Assembly: GCF_000495815.1 (NCBI RefSeq)
Contig: NZ_AWGE01000021.1
Coordinates: 1-64,000, forward strand
Direction: 5' to 3'
Length of the DNA: 64,000 nt
Source of the DNA: Asticcacaulis sp. AC466
GTDB lineage: Bacteria; Pseudomonadota; Alphaproteobacteria; Caulobacterales; Caulobacteraceae
This document shows positions 38,510 through 46,057 of the stretch, one piece after another (the first letter of the stretch is position 1; each line of letters begins with the position of its first letter). Below the pieces are notes generated by a model. The model made no database searches. It had not been told where the DNA came from and saw only the letters and a program-made list of their open reading frames with translations. A program made the position numbers and the translations under genes.

Positions 38510-39015
38510 CATCTTCACCGCCGCCAGAAACGAGCGCAAGGCCCCAGGCTATTGTCGTTATCGAGCGCACCTATTCTGCGCCGATCGAGGATTTGTGGGC
38601 ACTCTGGACGACAAAGGAAGGATTCGAATCCTGGTGGGGCCCTGTTGGTTTTCGGGTTGAGGTCCAGACCCTTGAGGCACGAGAGGGGGGTGTCCTCGCC
38701 TATGCGATGATCGCCGACAGCCCTCAGATGATAGCAGCGATGAAGAGCATGGGGCAGCCGACCTCTACAAGCATCAAGGGCTCGTACGGAGAGTTTGTAC
38801 CCAACCAACGGCTCCGCCTGGTTCAGGTGATCGACTTTGTAGCAGGCACCGAGCCATACGATAGCGTTATTGACGTCCAGTTTCTAAAAGTTGGCGACAA
38901 AACGCGCATGGTCATCGCCTTGCAGCCCCACCTAGATCCGCACTGGACGAAGATGTCTATCGACGGCTTCACAAGCCAGTTGACGAAGCTCGATGCGCGG
39001 TTCGCCCAAGACTAG
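38506..39015 (+). CDS. SRPBCC (AHSA1-like) domain protein
   Basis: Protein of 169 residues, SRPBCC fold, with [20 protein letters not shown] at the start and [15 protein letters not shown] after it, the family's first strand and helix. Its start ATG overlaps the ArsR stop (ATGA), so the two are coupled. Its TAG stop overlaps in the reverse direction with the TAG of a decayed SDR gene on the other strand, showing how close the recombination point is. Confidence 0.87.
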   Translation: MTSSPPPETSARPQAIVVIERTYSAPIEDLWALWTTKEGFESWWGPVGFRVEVQTLEAREGGVLAYAMIADSPQMIAAMKSMGQPTSTSIKGSYGEFVPNQRLRLVQVIDFVAGTEPYDSVIDVQFLKVGDKTRMVIALQPHLDPHWTKMSIDGFTSQLTKLDARFAQD

Positions 39016-39180
39016 GCGGTGGGCACGGTTCCCCCGTTGATGACATATTCCGTCCCGGTAATCTCGCGCTCGCGCGGTGAGGCAAGGAACGCGATGAGGC
39101 CAGCGACCTCGCGGGTCGGCCGAATGGAATGCCGCCCAATCCTTGCATGACGATGGCCTTGCCGCCTTCATAATGAGGCG
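39012..39180 (-). pseudogene. C-terminal remnant of an SDR oxidoreductase
   Basis: On the minus strand, about 55 codons match the end of a short-chain dehydrogenase. One frame carries [21 protein letters not shown] shift near 39115 moves the reading frame, and the rest reads as [13 protein letters not shown] then [16 protein letters not shown] before a stop. The N-terminal cofactor domain and active site are missing. It lies right behind the NTF2-like gene on the same strand, where an intact SDR is common in HxlR-controlled units. The loss was probably caused by insertion of the ArsR/SRPBCC pair. Confidence 0.7.
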
Positions 39181-39223
39181 CCCATGACCAGCGCACGTCA
39201 GCCCTGCAGGTTGAGATCAAAGC

Positions 39224-39550
39224 TCACAGCGTGATCTCCAGTGCCGCGATCTTGTCCCCATCCAAGGTGAAGGCGTAGCGCAGGTCGATCGGGCTGCCGG
39301 GGAAATTTCCGGTGACGCGACTGGTCACAATCGTCCGCTCTCCTGCTCGCGCCACGGCGAAGGGTTCGCTGACATAGGTGTATTTGCTTGCAGATTCCGT
39401 CTTCCAGCGACGGATGGCCTCGCGCCCCGAATGGGTCTTGCCCTCGTCCTTAACAATGGCAGTTTGGGTGAAACAGTCGGCAACGGCTGCGCGCTCCGTC
39501 CTGTCGGCGGTGAAATAGGCGGCTATGGAAGCAGGCAAATCGACAGACAT
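39224..39550 (-). CDS. NTF2-like (SnoaL) family protein
   Basis: Protein of 108 residues with the cone-shaped NTF2-like fold, as in SnoaL and nuclear transport factor 2. SIAAYFTADRTERAAVADCF is the first helix and ITSRVTGNFPGSPIDLRYAF resembles strands of this fold. Such proteins form small pockets used for isomerisation or ligand binding. It is transcribed away from an HxlR-type regulator, and a decayed SDR lies downstream. Confidence 0.8.
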   Translation of the reverse strand: MSVDLPASIAAYFTADRTERAAVADCFTQTAIVKDEGKTHSGREAIRRWKTESASKYTYVSEPFAVARAGERTIVTSRVTGNFPGSPIDLRYAFTLDGDKIAALEITL

Positions 39551-39629
39551 CAGGTTTCCCTTTCGTGGTTTGTGGCGCCATCACGCTGACGGCGTTGCAT
39601 GACGACGTAGTTGGTCGTAAACTCCGAAA

Positions 39630-40046
39630 ATGACAAGAACGCACAAAAAAGTAAGGTACTCACCCGAAGGTAAGCCTTCATCCGGCTACACCCGCGAAAC
39701 GGCGGCCGAGGGCGTCGAGCAGGCGCTAAAGCTGCTCGAAGGGCGATGGAAATTGATCATTCTCTTCCATCTGTTCGGCGGAAGGATTTTGCGCTTTTCG
39801 GATCTGGAACGGGCCATTCCCGGGGTGTCACAGAAGATGCTCATCCAGCAACTGCGGCAGATGGAGCAGGACGGCATCGTCATTCGAACCATCCATCACC
39901 AGGTGCCGCCGAAAGTCGAATATGCCCTTACCGAGTGGGGACAGGCCTTGTGTCCGGCGCTCGACGCGCTGTTGACTTGGGCAGCCCAGAGAGACGCACT
40001 TAGCGGGACAGACGGCGCACACGAAAGCCGCTCCTCCGCAGACTGA
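39630..40046 (+). CDS. HxlR-family winged-helix regulator
   Basis: Winged-helix regulator of 138 residues. The signature EGRWKLIILFHLFGGRILRF and the following ALTEWG are strong family marks. HxlR proteins often sense reactive compounds and control the divergent gene; here that is the NTF2-like gene, 79 bp away. No operator is seen clearly. The start ATG 39630 is the first in frame. Confidence 0.88.
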   Translation: MTRTHKKVRYSPEGKPSSGYTRETAAEGVEQALKLLEGRWKLIILFHLFGGRILRFSDLERAIPGVSQKMLIQQLRQMEQDGIVIRTIHHQVPPKVEYALTEWGQALCPALDALLTWAAQRDALSGTDGAHESRSSAD

Positions 40047-40209
40047 TATCAGGAAATGGTGCGACGTGGAGTACCATAGCATAGACGTGGGTCCGTGCGT
40101 CACGGTTCAACAAAAGCCTCAGCCAGTAACAACGCGATTGATGTGGCTTTTGGGCTCTTGCCAAAACGCCTCATCCGTATACCTTCCAATAATCAACCAG
40201 GAGGGGCAT

Positions 40210-40476
40210 ATGGCTGACGAAAAAGTTACAGTCGCAAAATTCATTGGGCAGGTGCGTGAGGTGGACCGCATCAAGATATCGATTGACCTGGCAGGGGCAG
40301 CGCATGTCACCTCCTATCGCTATCAGCGGGCTTGCAACGAAGATAAAACAGTTGAGTGGTGGCTGGAAAATCACATCGCCCCCCATATCGCGAGAGATGC
40401 AGACGTCACAGTCTATGACCGCAATGACAGACCGGTTGGCGGCTACGTCGCCTTAAAGCATCTCCGGCGAGACTGA
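40210..40476 (+). CDS. Hypothetical protein, 88 residues
   Basis: I do not recognise this protein. It is soluble, with charged residues, and includes VTVAKFIGQVREVDRIKISI and EWWLENHIAPHIARDADVTV, suggesting alternating strands and a helix. AGGAGGGG stands 7 bp before ATG 40210, a strong ribosome site, so the upstream ATG 40066 is unlikely. It sits between the HxlR and ClpP genes in the mosaic stretch. Confidence 0.55.
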   Translation: MADEKVTVAKFIGQVREVDRIKISIDLAGAAHVTSYRYQRACNEDKTVEWWLENHIAPHIARDADVTVYDRNDRPVGGYVALKHLRRD

Positions 40477-40492
40477 ACCGTTCTAATTCGAG

Positions 40493-41116
40493 CTAGGCGC
40501 CTGCCTTTGCAGTCTGCTTCTCCTCATGGACGTCCAGGATGCGATCAACCAGACCCCATTCCAACGCTTCCTCTGCGGTCATGAAGCGGTCCCGATCCAT
40601 CGCGCGCTCAAATTCCTCGTAAGTCCGCGCGCAATGCTCGGCATAGAGGCGCGTCATCCGGTGCTTGGTGCGCCGGATCTCTTCGGCATGGATGAGCATG
40701 TCAGAGGCCTGTCCCTGAAAGCCACCGGACGGCTGATGGACAAGGATGCTCGCATTCGGGAGCGTCGCCCGCTGGCCCGGTTCTCCGGCCATCAACAGGA
40801 ACGATCCCATAGAGCGGGCTGTCCCCATGCAGAGGGTATGCACAGGCGCGCGGATGTAACGCATGGTATCATACATGGCGAGGCCGCTCGTCACCATGCC
40901 GCCTGGGGAATTGATGTAGAGGTTGATTGGTTTCCTGGGGTTTTCCGCTTCAAGGAACAACAACTGCGCACAGACAAGCGCAGACACGCTGTCGTTCACT
41001 TCCCCATTGAGAAAGATGATCCTTTCGCGAAGAAGACGAGAGTATATGTCAAAGGATCGCTCTCCTCTGCTTGATTGTTCTACGACCATGGGGACGAGTT
41101 GCATCGCTTCGCGCAT
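40493..41116 (-). CDS. clpP: ClpP-type serine protease, stand-alone copy
   Basis: ATP-dependent Clp protease proteolytic subunit of 207 residues. The Ser-His-Asp triad is S102 in [11 protein letters not shown]127 in LVHQPSGG, and D176 in DRDRFMT. The usual AASMG of housekeeping ClpP reads ARSMG here. No clpX or trigger-factor gene is adjacent, which sets it apart from the main clpP locus of caulobacters, so it is probably an extra copy. Some alphaproteobacteria carry several ClpP forms. It may pair with the chromosomal ClpP/ClpX or with a different ATPase. Confidence 0.88.
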   Translation of the reverse strand: MREAMQLVPMVVEQSSRGERSFDIYSRLLRERIIFLNGEVNDSVSALVCAQLLFLEAENPRKPINLYINSPGGMVTSGLAMYDTMRYIRAPVHTLCMGTARSMGSFLLMAGEPGQRATLPNASILVHQPSGGFQGQASDMLIHAEEIRRTKHRMTRLYAEHCARTYEEFERAMDRDRFMTAEEALEWGLVDRILDVHEEKQTAKAGA

Positions 41117-41161
41117 CGGCGAACTCCTGTCTTCCAGAATTTAGAGGGGAAGCTAGCCGCG

Positions 41162-41521
41162 TCAGGCGGCGAGCAAGAGGGGCAAGCTATTCGCGTTTGC
41201 CCCGGCACCGCTCATCCGATTGAACCCTACGTCCGTGAGCTCGTGAATGATCCATAGACGGGTTCCACCGGCGGCATTGGGCAAAAGGCGAAAGGTAACT
41301 ACGCTTTCCAGGAACGGAGGGGTGCTTTCGCGCATCCTGTAGCGCACCTCTTGCCCCGGCGTGAGAGAAGCGGGTTCCGGGTCGGCCAATGCCTCTTTCG
41401 ACAGCCAGCGCTCTCGAAACTCCGCAATGCTGATCGCGCGCCAGACCTTATGCGGTGGCTCGTCGATGTCATACTCAAGCTCAATGCTTTTGCCCTGATC
41501 GTCTGTCTTACTGTCGGTCAT
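41162..41521 (-). CDS. SRPBCC (AHSA1-like) domain protein
   Basis: Protein of 119 residues with SRPBCC fold; EYDIDEPPHKVWRAISI and REREWL-like residues mark the first strand and helix. I start at ATG 41521, whose ATGA overlaps the stop of the ArsR gene upstream; the frame continues upstream only inside that gene. It lacks the extended C-terminus of the copies at 2313 and 38506, so it is a distinct member. The ArsR gene before it is probably its regulator. Confidence 0.8.
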   Translation of the reverse strand: MTDSKTDDQGKSIELEYDIDEPPHKVWRAISIAEFRERWLSKEALADPEPASLTPGQEVRYRMRESTPPFLESVVTFRLLPNAAGGTRLWIIHELTDVGFNRMSGAGANANSLPLLLAA

Positions 41522-41832
41522 TGATCCATTTCCTTCAACAAGGCTTTGAGGGCATCGATGCGCGCGGGCCAATAGGCGCGATACTTCGCCAACCATCCGG
41601 CTATGAGTGCCAAACCTTCCGGATCGACCTCATAGTTTACAAACCGCCCCTGTCTTTCTTCCCGCACCAGCTTCGCGCTCTTTAGAACCGAGAGGTGCTG
41701 GGACATGGCGGGCTGGCTGATGGTCATACCCTCGCGCAAAGCGCTGGCATTCATGCTGCCGGTCGCCAGCTTCTCGAAGATCGCGCAGCGGGTGGGATCA
41801 GCCAAAGCCTTGAATATGGCGTTCTCTATCAT
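41518..41832 (-). CDS. ArsR-family winged-helix regulator
   Basis: Winged-helix protein of 104 residues. IFKALADPTRCAIFEKLATG is the N-terminal helix set, and ISQPAMSQHLSVLKSAKLV holds the recognition helix. I start at ATG 41832; the frame extends upstream without homology. A dyad (ATAAG/CTTAT) lies 9 bp before it. It overlaps the next gene by four bases. This is the third ArsR/SRPBCC pair of the window. Confidence 0.85.
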   Translation of the reverse strand: MIENAIFKALADPTRCAIFEKLATGSMNASALREGMTISQPAMSQHLSVLKSAKLVREERQGRFVNYEVDPEGLALIAGWLAKYRAYWPARIDALKALLKEMDQ

Positions 41833-41840
41833 GACGACAC

Positions 41841-41856
41841 ATAAGCATACACTTAT
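41841..41856 (-). promoter_or_regulatory. Dyad in front of the third ArsR gene
   Basis: ATAAG and CTTAT face each other across 6 bp, in a region of weak promoter elements. The centre is about 16 bp before the start codon. It may be the operator for the ArsR protein (inference). Confidence 0.4.
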
Positions 41857-42011
41857 CTGATTCACAAGCCTCAAAACGGGTGCGTCGATGGATTCCTGTC
41901 TTCGCAGCGTCATGCGGAGCGGATGACTTTTTTCGGCTTTGCCGTTTTTCCGCGCTTTCCACCGCGTCCGCCCGCCACATCCAACAACCGCCGGAAGGTT
42001 GGGCATTCCAT

Positions 42012-42524
42012 ATGCGAGGGGGCCGGGCAATCGGCGACATGGCGGTCGGGCCCGCGATTTCCATTTTCAGCGGCGTTCTGTCCGGGCGGCTGGTCGATGC
42101 ATGGGGCAGCGGCCGGACGCTCGGTTTGGGCCTCATCCTCCTGACCTCTGGCGCGTTCATGCTGGCGCTTCTGCCGAATATAATCGGTCTGGCCGGCTAC
42201 CTAATCTCGATTATCGTGCTGACGCCCGGCTACCAACTGTTCCAGGCCGCTAACAACACCGCCGCGCTGGCCAACGTCGCCAAGGAACGGCGCGGCACGG
42301 TTTCAGGCTGGCTCAGCCTGTCACGCAATATCGGCCTGATTGCCGGGGCCTCCTTGATGGGCATGATCTTTGCCTTTGGCGCGGGGACGCAAGACTTTGC
42401 TCACGCATCGGCCTTGGCCATCGCCTCAGGAATGCGCCTGACCTTCCTGCTGGCTGGCGGACTGACGCTCATCGCCGTCGGGGCTACGTTTGCACATATC
42501 GTTGGGACCAAACGTCCGTTTTGA
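42012..42524 (+). pseudogene. C-terminal fragment of an MFS transporter
   Basis: About 170 codons match the last third of a major facilitator transporter. Roughly four to five transmembrane segments are present, with IFSGVLSGRLVDAWGSGRT as a typical intracellular loop, NNTAALANVAKERRGTVSGW after it, and LRLTFLLAGGLT-like residues at the end. The first two thirds are missing; the DNA before 42012 does not match an MFS. It ends just before a perfect hairpin and the cupin gene. It is a truncated remnant, so a working pump is unlikely. Confidence 0.75.
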
Positions 42525-42541
42525 CGGTACATACGGACGCA

Positions 42542-42570
42542 GCCCAACCTTTATCCGATAAAGGTTGGGC
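42542..42570. terminator. Hairpin between the MFS remnant and the cupin operon
   Basis: GCCCAACCTTTAT pairs perfectly with ATAAAGGTTGGGC around a CCG loop. It lies between two convergent stops (42524 and 42575). No T run follows, so it may act with help, or only as an RNA-stabilising structure. Confidence 0.6.
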
Positions 42571-42574
42571 CCTG

Positions 42575-43606
42575 CTACCGGTTCAGGCGTTTGAGAAGCA
42601 TGGCGCGCAGGCGACGCGCTTTCATTTCGTCCATCGGCCCCAGATTGCCGCGCGCCGCTTCGGGCAGATGCGCGCCGGCGGTTTCGGCAGGGCCGAAAAT
42701 GTAATAGTCGAACAGGTCCCGCCAAGCGGCCTTTTCCGGCGCCGGTCGGTCACGAAGCGACAACATGGCGTGCAACAAGGTGGTCTGGGGCGTATCCATG
42801 AACGCCGGCGACGTATTCCACCAGTAATTGATCAAGATATTGAAGGGATCGAGCGCCTCAACATGGTGCCACCACATTGCGGGATAAAACAGCACATCCC
42901 CCGGTTCCAGCTCAGCCACCTGCCCCGCCGCCAACGCGTCACGGAACCGCGGATAGCGATCGAAATCGGGCGCATTGAAATCGACCATGCTGAGCACCTG
43001 CCCGCCCGGCGTCGGCTCAAGCGGCCCCGGATAGAGATTGTGGACCTGATCCGGCGGAAACAGCGTAAATCTCCGCCGCCCGGCTACGCACACCGCCAGA
43101 TTATGCGACATATCGTAATGCGCCGTGGCCGTTGTGCGATTGCCTATCCAGATGCTGGCCAGCGGCGGATTGGCGGTAAACATCGGGTGGTTGAGAACCA
43201 GTTCATCATGCGACCTTATTCCCGGCAGGAACATATCAAGATCGGTCGAGCCGATATAGAAGGATGGCGGATTCGGAGTGTCGAGATGGCTGCTTATCTG
43301 ATCCAGGGCGACGCTGAGGTCGGCTTGACCGCCCTGAAAATTGAGACCGGTAACCTCGTCATTATAAAAGAAACGCCCGCCCACTTCGGGCTCGGCGACA
43401 AAAAGCGTCACCGGCCGCCCCTGATAGAAGCCCTTGAGGTAGTCCATGGCGGCCTGAGCCGAAACGAGTCCGGCCTGCACCAATGGCCAATCCCGCGCAA
43501 CGCCCTTCAGGATGACCGGCGCCTGCGCTGCCATAAGGTCGTCATAGGGGATCTGATCCGGCGCAACACCGGTAACCGTGCGGCTTTTGGCGATGACGCC
43601 CGACAT
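42575..43606 (-). CDS. Cupin_8/JmjC-like dioxygenase domain protein
   Basis: Protein of 343 residues in the cupin_8 group of Fe(II)/2-oxoglutarate enzymes. The iron-binding HxD is at residues 163-165 (AHYDMSHN), and the second histidine is in YPAMWWHHVE at 247 or 248. The conserved APVILKG near the start is typical. It is the last gene of a tightly packed unit with SapC and tryptophan halogenase; only four bases separate it from SapC. It probably hydroxylates a protein or small molecule tied to the TonB receptor system. Confidence 0.88.
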   Translation of the reverse strand: MSGVIAKSRTVTGVAPDQIPYDDLMAAQAPVILKGVARDWPLVQAGLVSAQAAMDYLKGFYQGRPVTLFVAEPEVGGRFFYNDEVTGLNFQGGQADLSVALDQISSHLDTPNPPSFYIGSTDLDMFLPGIRSHDELVLNHPMFTANPPLASIWIGNRTTATAHYDMSHNLAVCVAGRRRFTLFPPDQVHNLYPGPLEPTPGGQVLSMVDFNAPDFDRYPRFRDALAAGQVAELEPGDVLFYPAMWWHHVEALDPFNILINYWWNTSPAFMDTPQTTLLHAMLSLRDRPAPEKAAWRDLFDYYIFGPAETAGAHLPEAARGNLGPMDEMKARRLRAMLLKRLNR

Positions 43607-43610
43607 ACGG

Positions 43611-44366
43611 TTACGCCCCTTGCAGGTTACGGCTTTTGAGCGCGATCAGTTGCTGGACATTCGCCAGTGACGTCAGCACCTGGAACGCCAATCCCAGGTA
43701 GCCGCGCGCATTGAGCCCGGCCAAAACCGCGCCATCCAGCTTTGCCAACGCCTCGGCATTGATCGAGAACAGGTCGGGGATGTCGTAGCCCGTGTCATCG
43801 TTAATCTGTATGTCGACCTTGACCGGCGCCAGAAGGCCAGCGTCGAGCCAGGCGCCGAAAACATCATCGTTGAGGGTCAGGCCGCTATGAAGCGTCTGCA
43901 AAATCTGAATATGGTGTTCCAGGAGGGGGGCATTGCCGCCATGGGGCAGGAACAGGGGAATGCCCTCATTTCGGCTGAGGCGTGGATGCAGCGGATCTAT
44001 AAGCACCATCGGCGTATCGTCATGGGCGCCTTCGCGAAAACCGAGCAGGAAGGGCCCGCGCCCCCGCTCCGCCGGAATATAACGGGCATTCCACCCCATG
44101 CCATCAAGGAACAGGTTCTCGTCCCGGTCGAAGCCGAGCAAGGCTACAGCATAGAAGCTCCCTTGCGCGTCCTTTCGGAAAAAGATGGGATATTCGCGTT
44201 GGACCTCGGCGAATTCGTTCGGGTAAACGCGCACCTGGTTTACCGCATCCCCCCAGGCGGCGGAGTGACCAGGAATGAGACGCAGGTCGTGATGTTCGAC
44301 ATTATCAAGCAGCGTGGGCTTGCTGTTTTCCATAATAGGCAGGTCCATGGGCGGGTTGGATGGCAT
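43611..44366 (-). CDS. SapC family protein
   Basis: Protein of 251 residues of the SapC family (named after a surface-layer associated protein of Campylobacter). HHDLRLIPGHSAAWGDAVNQ opens the domain, and YPIFFRKDAQGSFYAVALLG and NLFLDGMGWNARYIPA are family marks. It has no signal peptide. In caulobacters, sphingomonads and xanthomonads it is nearly always found beside a tryptophan halogenase and a TonB receptor. Its biochemical role is not established. Confidence 0.87.
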   Translation of the reverse strand: MPSNPPMDLPIMENSKPTLLDNVEHHDLRLIPGHSAAWGDAVNQVRVYPNEFAEVQREYPIFFRKDAQGSFYAVALLGFDRDENLFLDGMGWNARYIPAERGRGPFLLGFREGAHDDTPMVLIDPLHPRLSRNEGIPLFLPHGGNAPLLEHHIQILQTLHSGLTLNDDVFGAWLDAGLLAPVKVDIQINDDTGYDIPDLFSINAEALAKLDGAVLAGLNARGYLGLAFQVLTSLANVQQLIALKSRNLQGA

Positions 44367-44369
44367 ATC

Positions 44370-45860
44370 TTACACTACAGCGGTTGGGCAATATTGCTTC
44401 AGGAAAGCGTCTTGAGGCAACATTTTAGCCACGGTATCATCGATGGTCGACTTCAATCCGGCAAAAACCTGATTCAGTTCGCCCTCGTTCATTAACGCGC
44501 CCAGACGATGCCACCCCTTCGGCTCAAGTCTTTGCCCGAGCATGACCTGCGCCCAGGAGTCCGTGCGGAACAATTCGCCCGGCCCCTGAAAGGCCAAACC
44601 GGACTCCTGGAACAGTTCGATCCGCTCTTTTAATGAGTCGGGCACATCCATGCCTGCGTTTTCCCGCCAGAACGCGCTATCGCTCCGCTCCGTCAGCTTA
44701 TAGTGCAAAATGACGAAATCACGCGCATATTCAATCTCTTGCTGCGCCAACCTGTTATAGTGCGCCACCAGCGTATCGTTAATTCCGAAGAACGGAAAGT
44801 TCTGAACGAGATCCAGTACAGACTTCTGAAACAAGTGAATACTCGTGGACTCAAGCGGTTCAATGAAACCGCTGGCCAGCCCCACCGCTACACAATTCTT
44901 GTTCCATATCTGCTTACGTCTGCCGGTTCGGTATTTAATCAGTCGCGGCGTATTTACCGCCGGCGCATCCAGGCTTGCCATTAGGCGCGCCTCCGCATCT
45001 TCATCCGACAGGTGCGCACTTGCATAGATCAGGCCATTTCCAACACGGCTTTGAAGCGGAATGCGCCAACGCCACCCGTCGGCATGGGCAATGGATTTCG
45101 TATAGGGCAATGGGGGGCCGGCGGGCTGGGTTTGCACGGCCACCGCCCGATCGGTGCGGAGCCAGTGAGTCCAGTCCTCATACCCCGTATGCAGGGTTTC
45201 TTCGATCAGGAGACCGCGAAAGCCGGTGCAATCAATAAATAGGTCGCCCGATATTACCTCTCCGCTCGCCAGGGTGACCGAGGTTATGAAGCCCGTTTCC
45301 GCCTGCTGCTGGACGCTCTTAATCTCGCCTTCGTGCCGCTTGACGCCCCCGGACTCGCTCAACTTTCGCAGATATTTGCCATACATCACCGCATCGAAGT
45401 GGTAGGCATAATTGATCGGCAGGTTCTTATGAATTTGGAATTTTCCAGCCTTTGCGGCCTTTGTCTCCAGGCTGTAATCATCGAGCGATCCGCCGATGCC
45501 CCTGGATCGGCCTTCAAGCCAGATATTGTAGAAATGCCCCATCCAGGGCGATTTGCCGATGGTGCCGAAGGAGTGAAAATACTGATCACCCTCGCGCGCC
45601 CAATTTTCAAACCCGATCCCCAGTTTGAAGGTCGCATCTGTCTCACGCATGAACGCCTGTTCGTCCACGCTGAGCAGGTGGTGGAAGGCGCGTACGGTCG
45701 GAATCGTGGCTTCACCGACACCGATTATGCCGATATCGGCAGATTCAATCAGAGTTATATCCAACACGGGACCAAGTAGACGCGACAGGGCCGCCGCCGC
45801 GCACCAGCCTGCCGTCCCGCCGCCGGCGATAACGACCTTTTTTACACCCTGTGCACTCAT
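44370..45860 (-). CDS. Flavin-dependent tryptophan halogenase-like protein
   Basis: FAD-dependent halogenase-type enzyme of 496 residues. The FAD motif is GGGTAGWC (13-20). The halogenase lysine matches PrnA Lys79 at position 79 (TFKLGIG), and the WxWxIP motif is WRWRIP at 263-268. IEPLESTSIHLF holds the active-site glutamate region. All halogenase residues known from PrnA are kept, so halogenation of an indole or related substrate is plausible. The substrate in TonB-linked copies is unknown. SapC follows after three bases. A large inverted repeat lies upstream, at 45893-45937. Confidence 0.92.
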   Translation of the reverse strand: MSAQGVKKVVIAGGGTAGWCAAAALSRLLGPVLDITLIESADIGIIGVGEATIPTVRAFHHLLSVDEQAFMRETDATFKLGIGFENWAREGDQYFHSFGTIGKSPWMGHFYNIWLEGRSRGIGGSLDDYSLETKAAKAGKFQIHKNLPINYAYHFDAVMYGKYLRKLSESGGVKRHEGEIKSVQQQAETGFITSVTLASGEVISGDLFIDCTGFRGLLIEETLHTGYEDWTHWLRTDRAVAVQTQPAGPPLPYTKSIAHADGWRWRIPLQSRVGNGLIYASAHLSDEDAEARLMASLDAPAVNTPRLIKYRTGRRKQIWNKNCVAVGLASGFIEPLESTSIHLFQKSVLDLVQNFPFFGINDTLVAHYNRLAQQEIEYARDFVILHYKLTERSDSAFWRENAGMDVPDSLKERIELFQESGLAFQGPGELFRTDSWAQVMLGQRLEPKGWHRLGALMNEGELNQVFAGLKSTIDDTVAKMLPQDAFLKQYCPTAVV

Positions 45861-45892
45861 CTGCCTGCCTCGATTATTCGCGTGTCCCGCCG

Positions 45893-45937
45893 CACGTAGA
45901 GCGCCGATCTGACTATATCAGATCGGCGCTCTACGTG
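45893..45937. repeat. 20-bp perfect inverted repeat before the halogenase gene
   Basis: CACGTAGAGCGCCGATCTGA (45893-45912) is exactly repeated in reverse complement at 45918-45937, around a 5-base CTATA centre. It lies 32 bp before the halogenase start and behind the TonB receptor's own terminator. As RNA it gives a very stable hairpin; as DNA it could bind a large dimeric regulator. Such length with no mismatch is unusual for the window. Confidence 0.8.
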
Positions 45938-46000
45938 TTTGCTTCTACGCGCTTTTTCCATCCGAAATGTGCATCACGCTTTTTGGAAAACGCTCTGCAT

Positions 46001-46033
46001 AAAAAGGAAGGCCGCATGGTTATGCGGCCTTCC
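46001..46033 (-). terminator. Intrinsic terminator of the TonB receptor gene
   Basis: GGAAGGCCGCAT pairs with ATGCGGCCTTCC around a GGTT loop. On the minus strand it runs into a five-T tract. It lies 24 bp after the receptor stop and before the halogenase operon, so most receptor transcripts should end here. Confidence 0.9.
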
Positions 46034-46057
46034 CATCAAGGTAAACCCGTATCCGGT

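Noticed and set aside
37797-42540. Integration with an att duplication of the tRNA-Ser end
   Set aside because: I looked for a second copy of the tRNA 3' end downstream; only a short GGTTCGAA near 37970 is seen, and no integrase is present.
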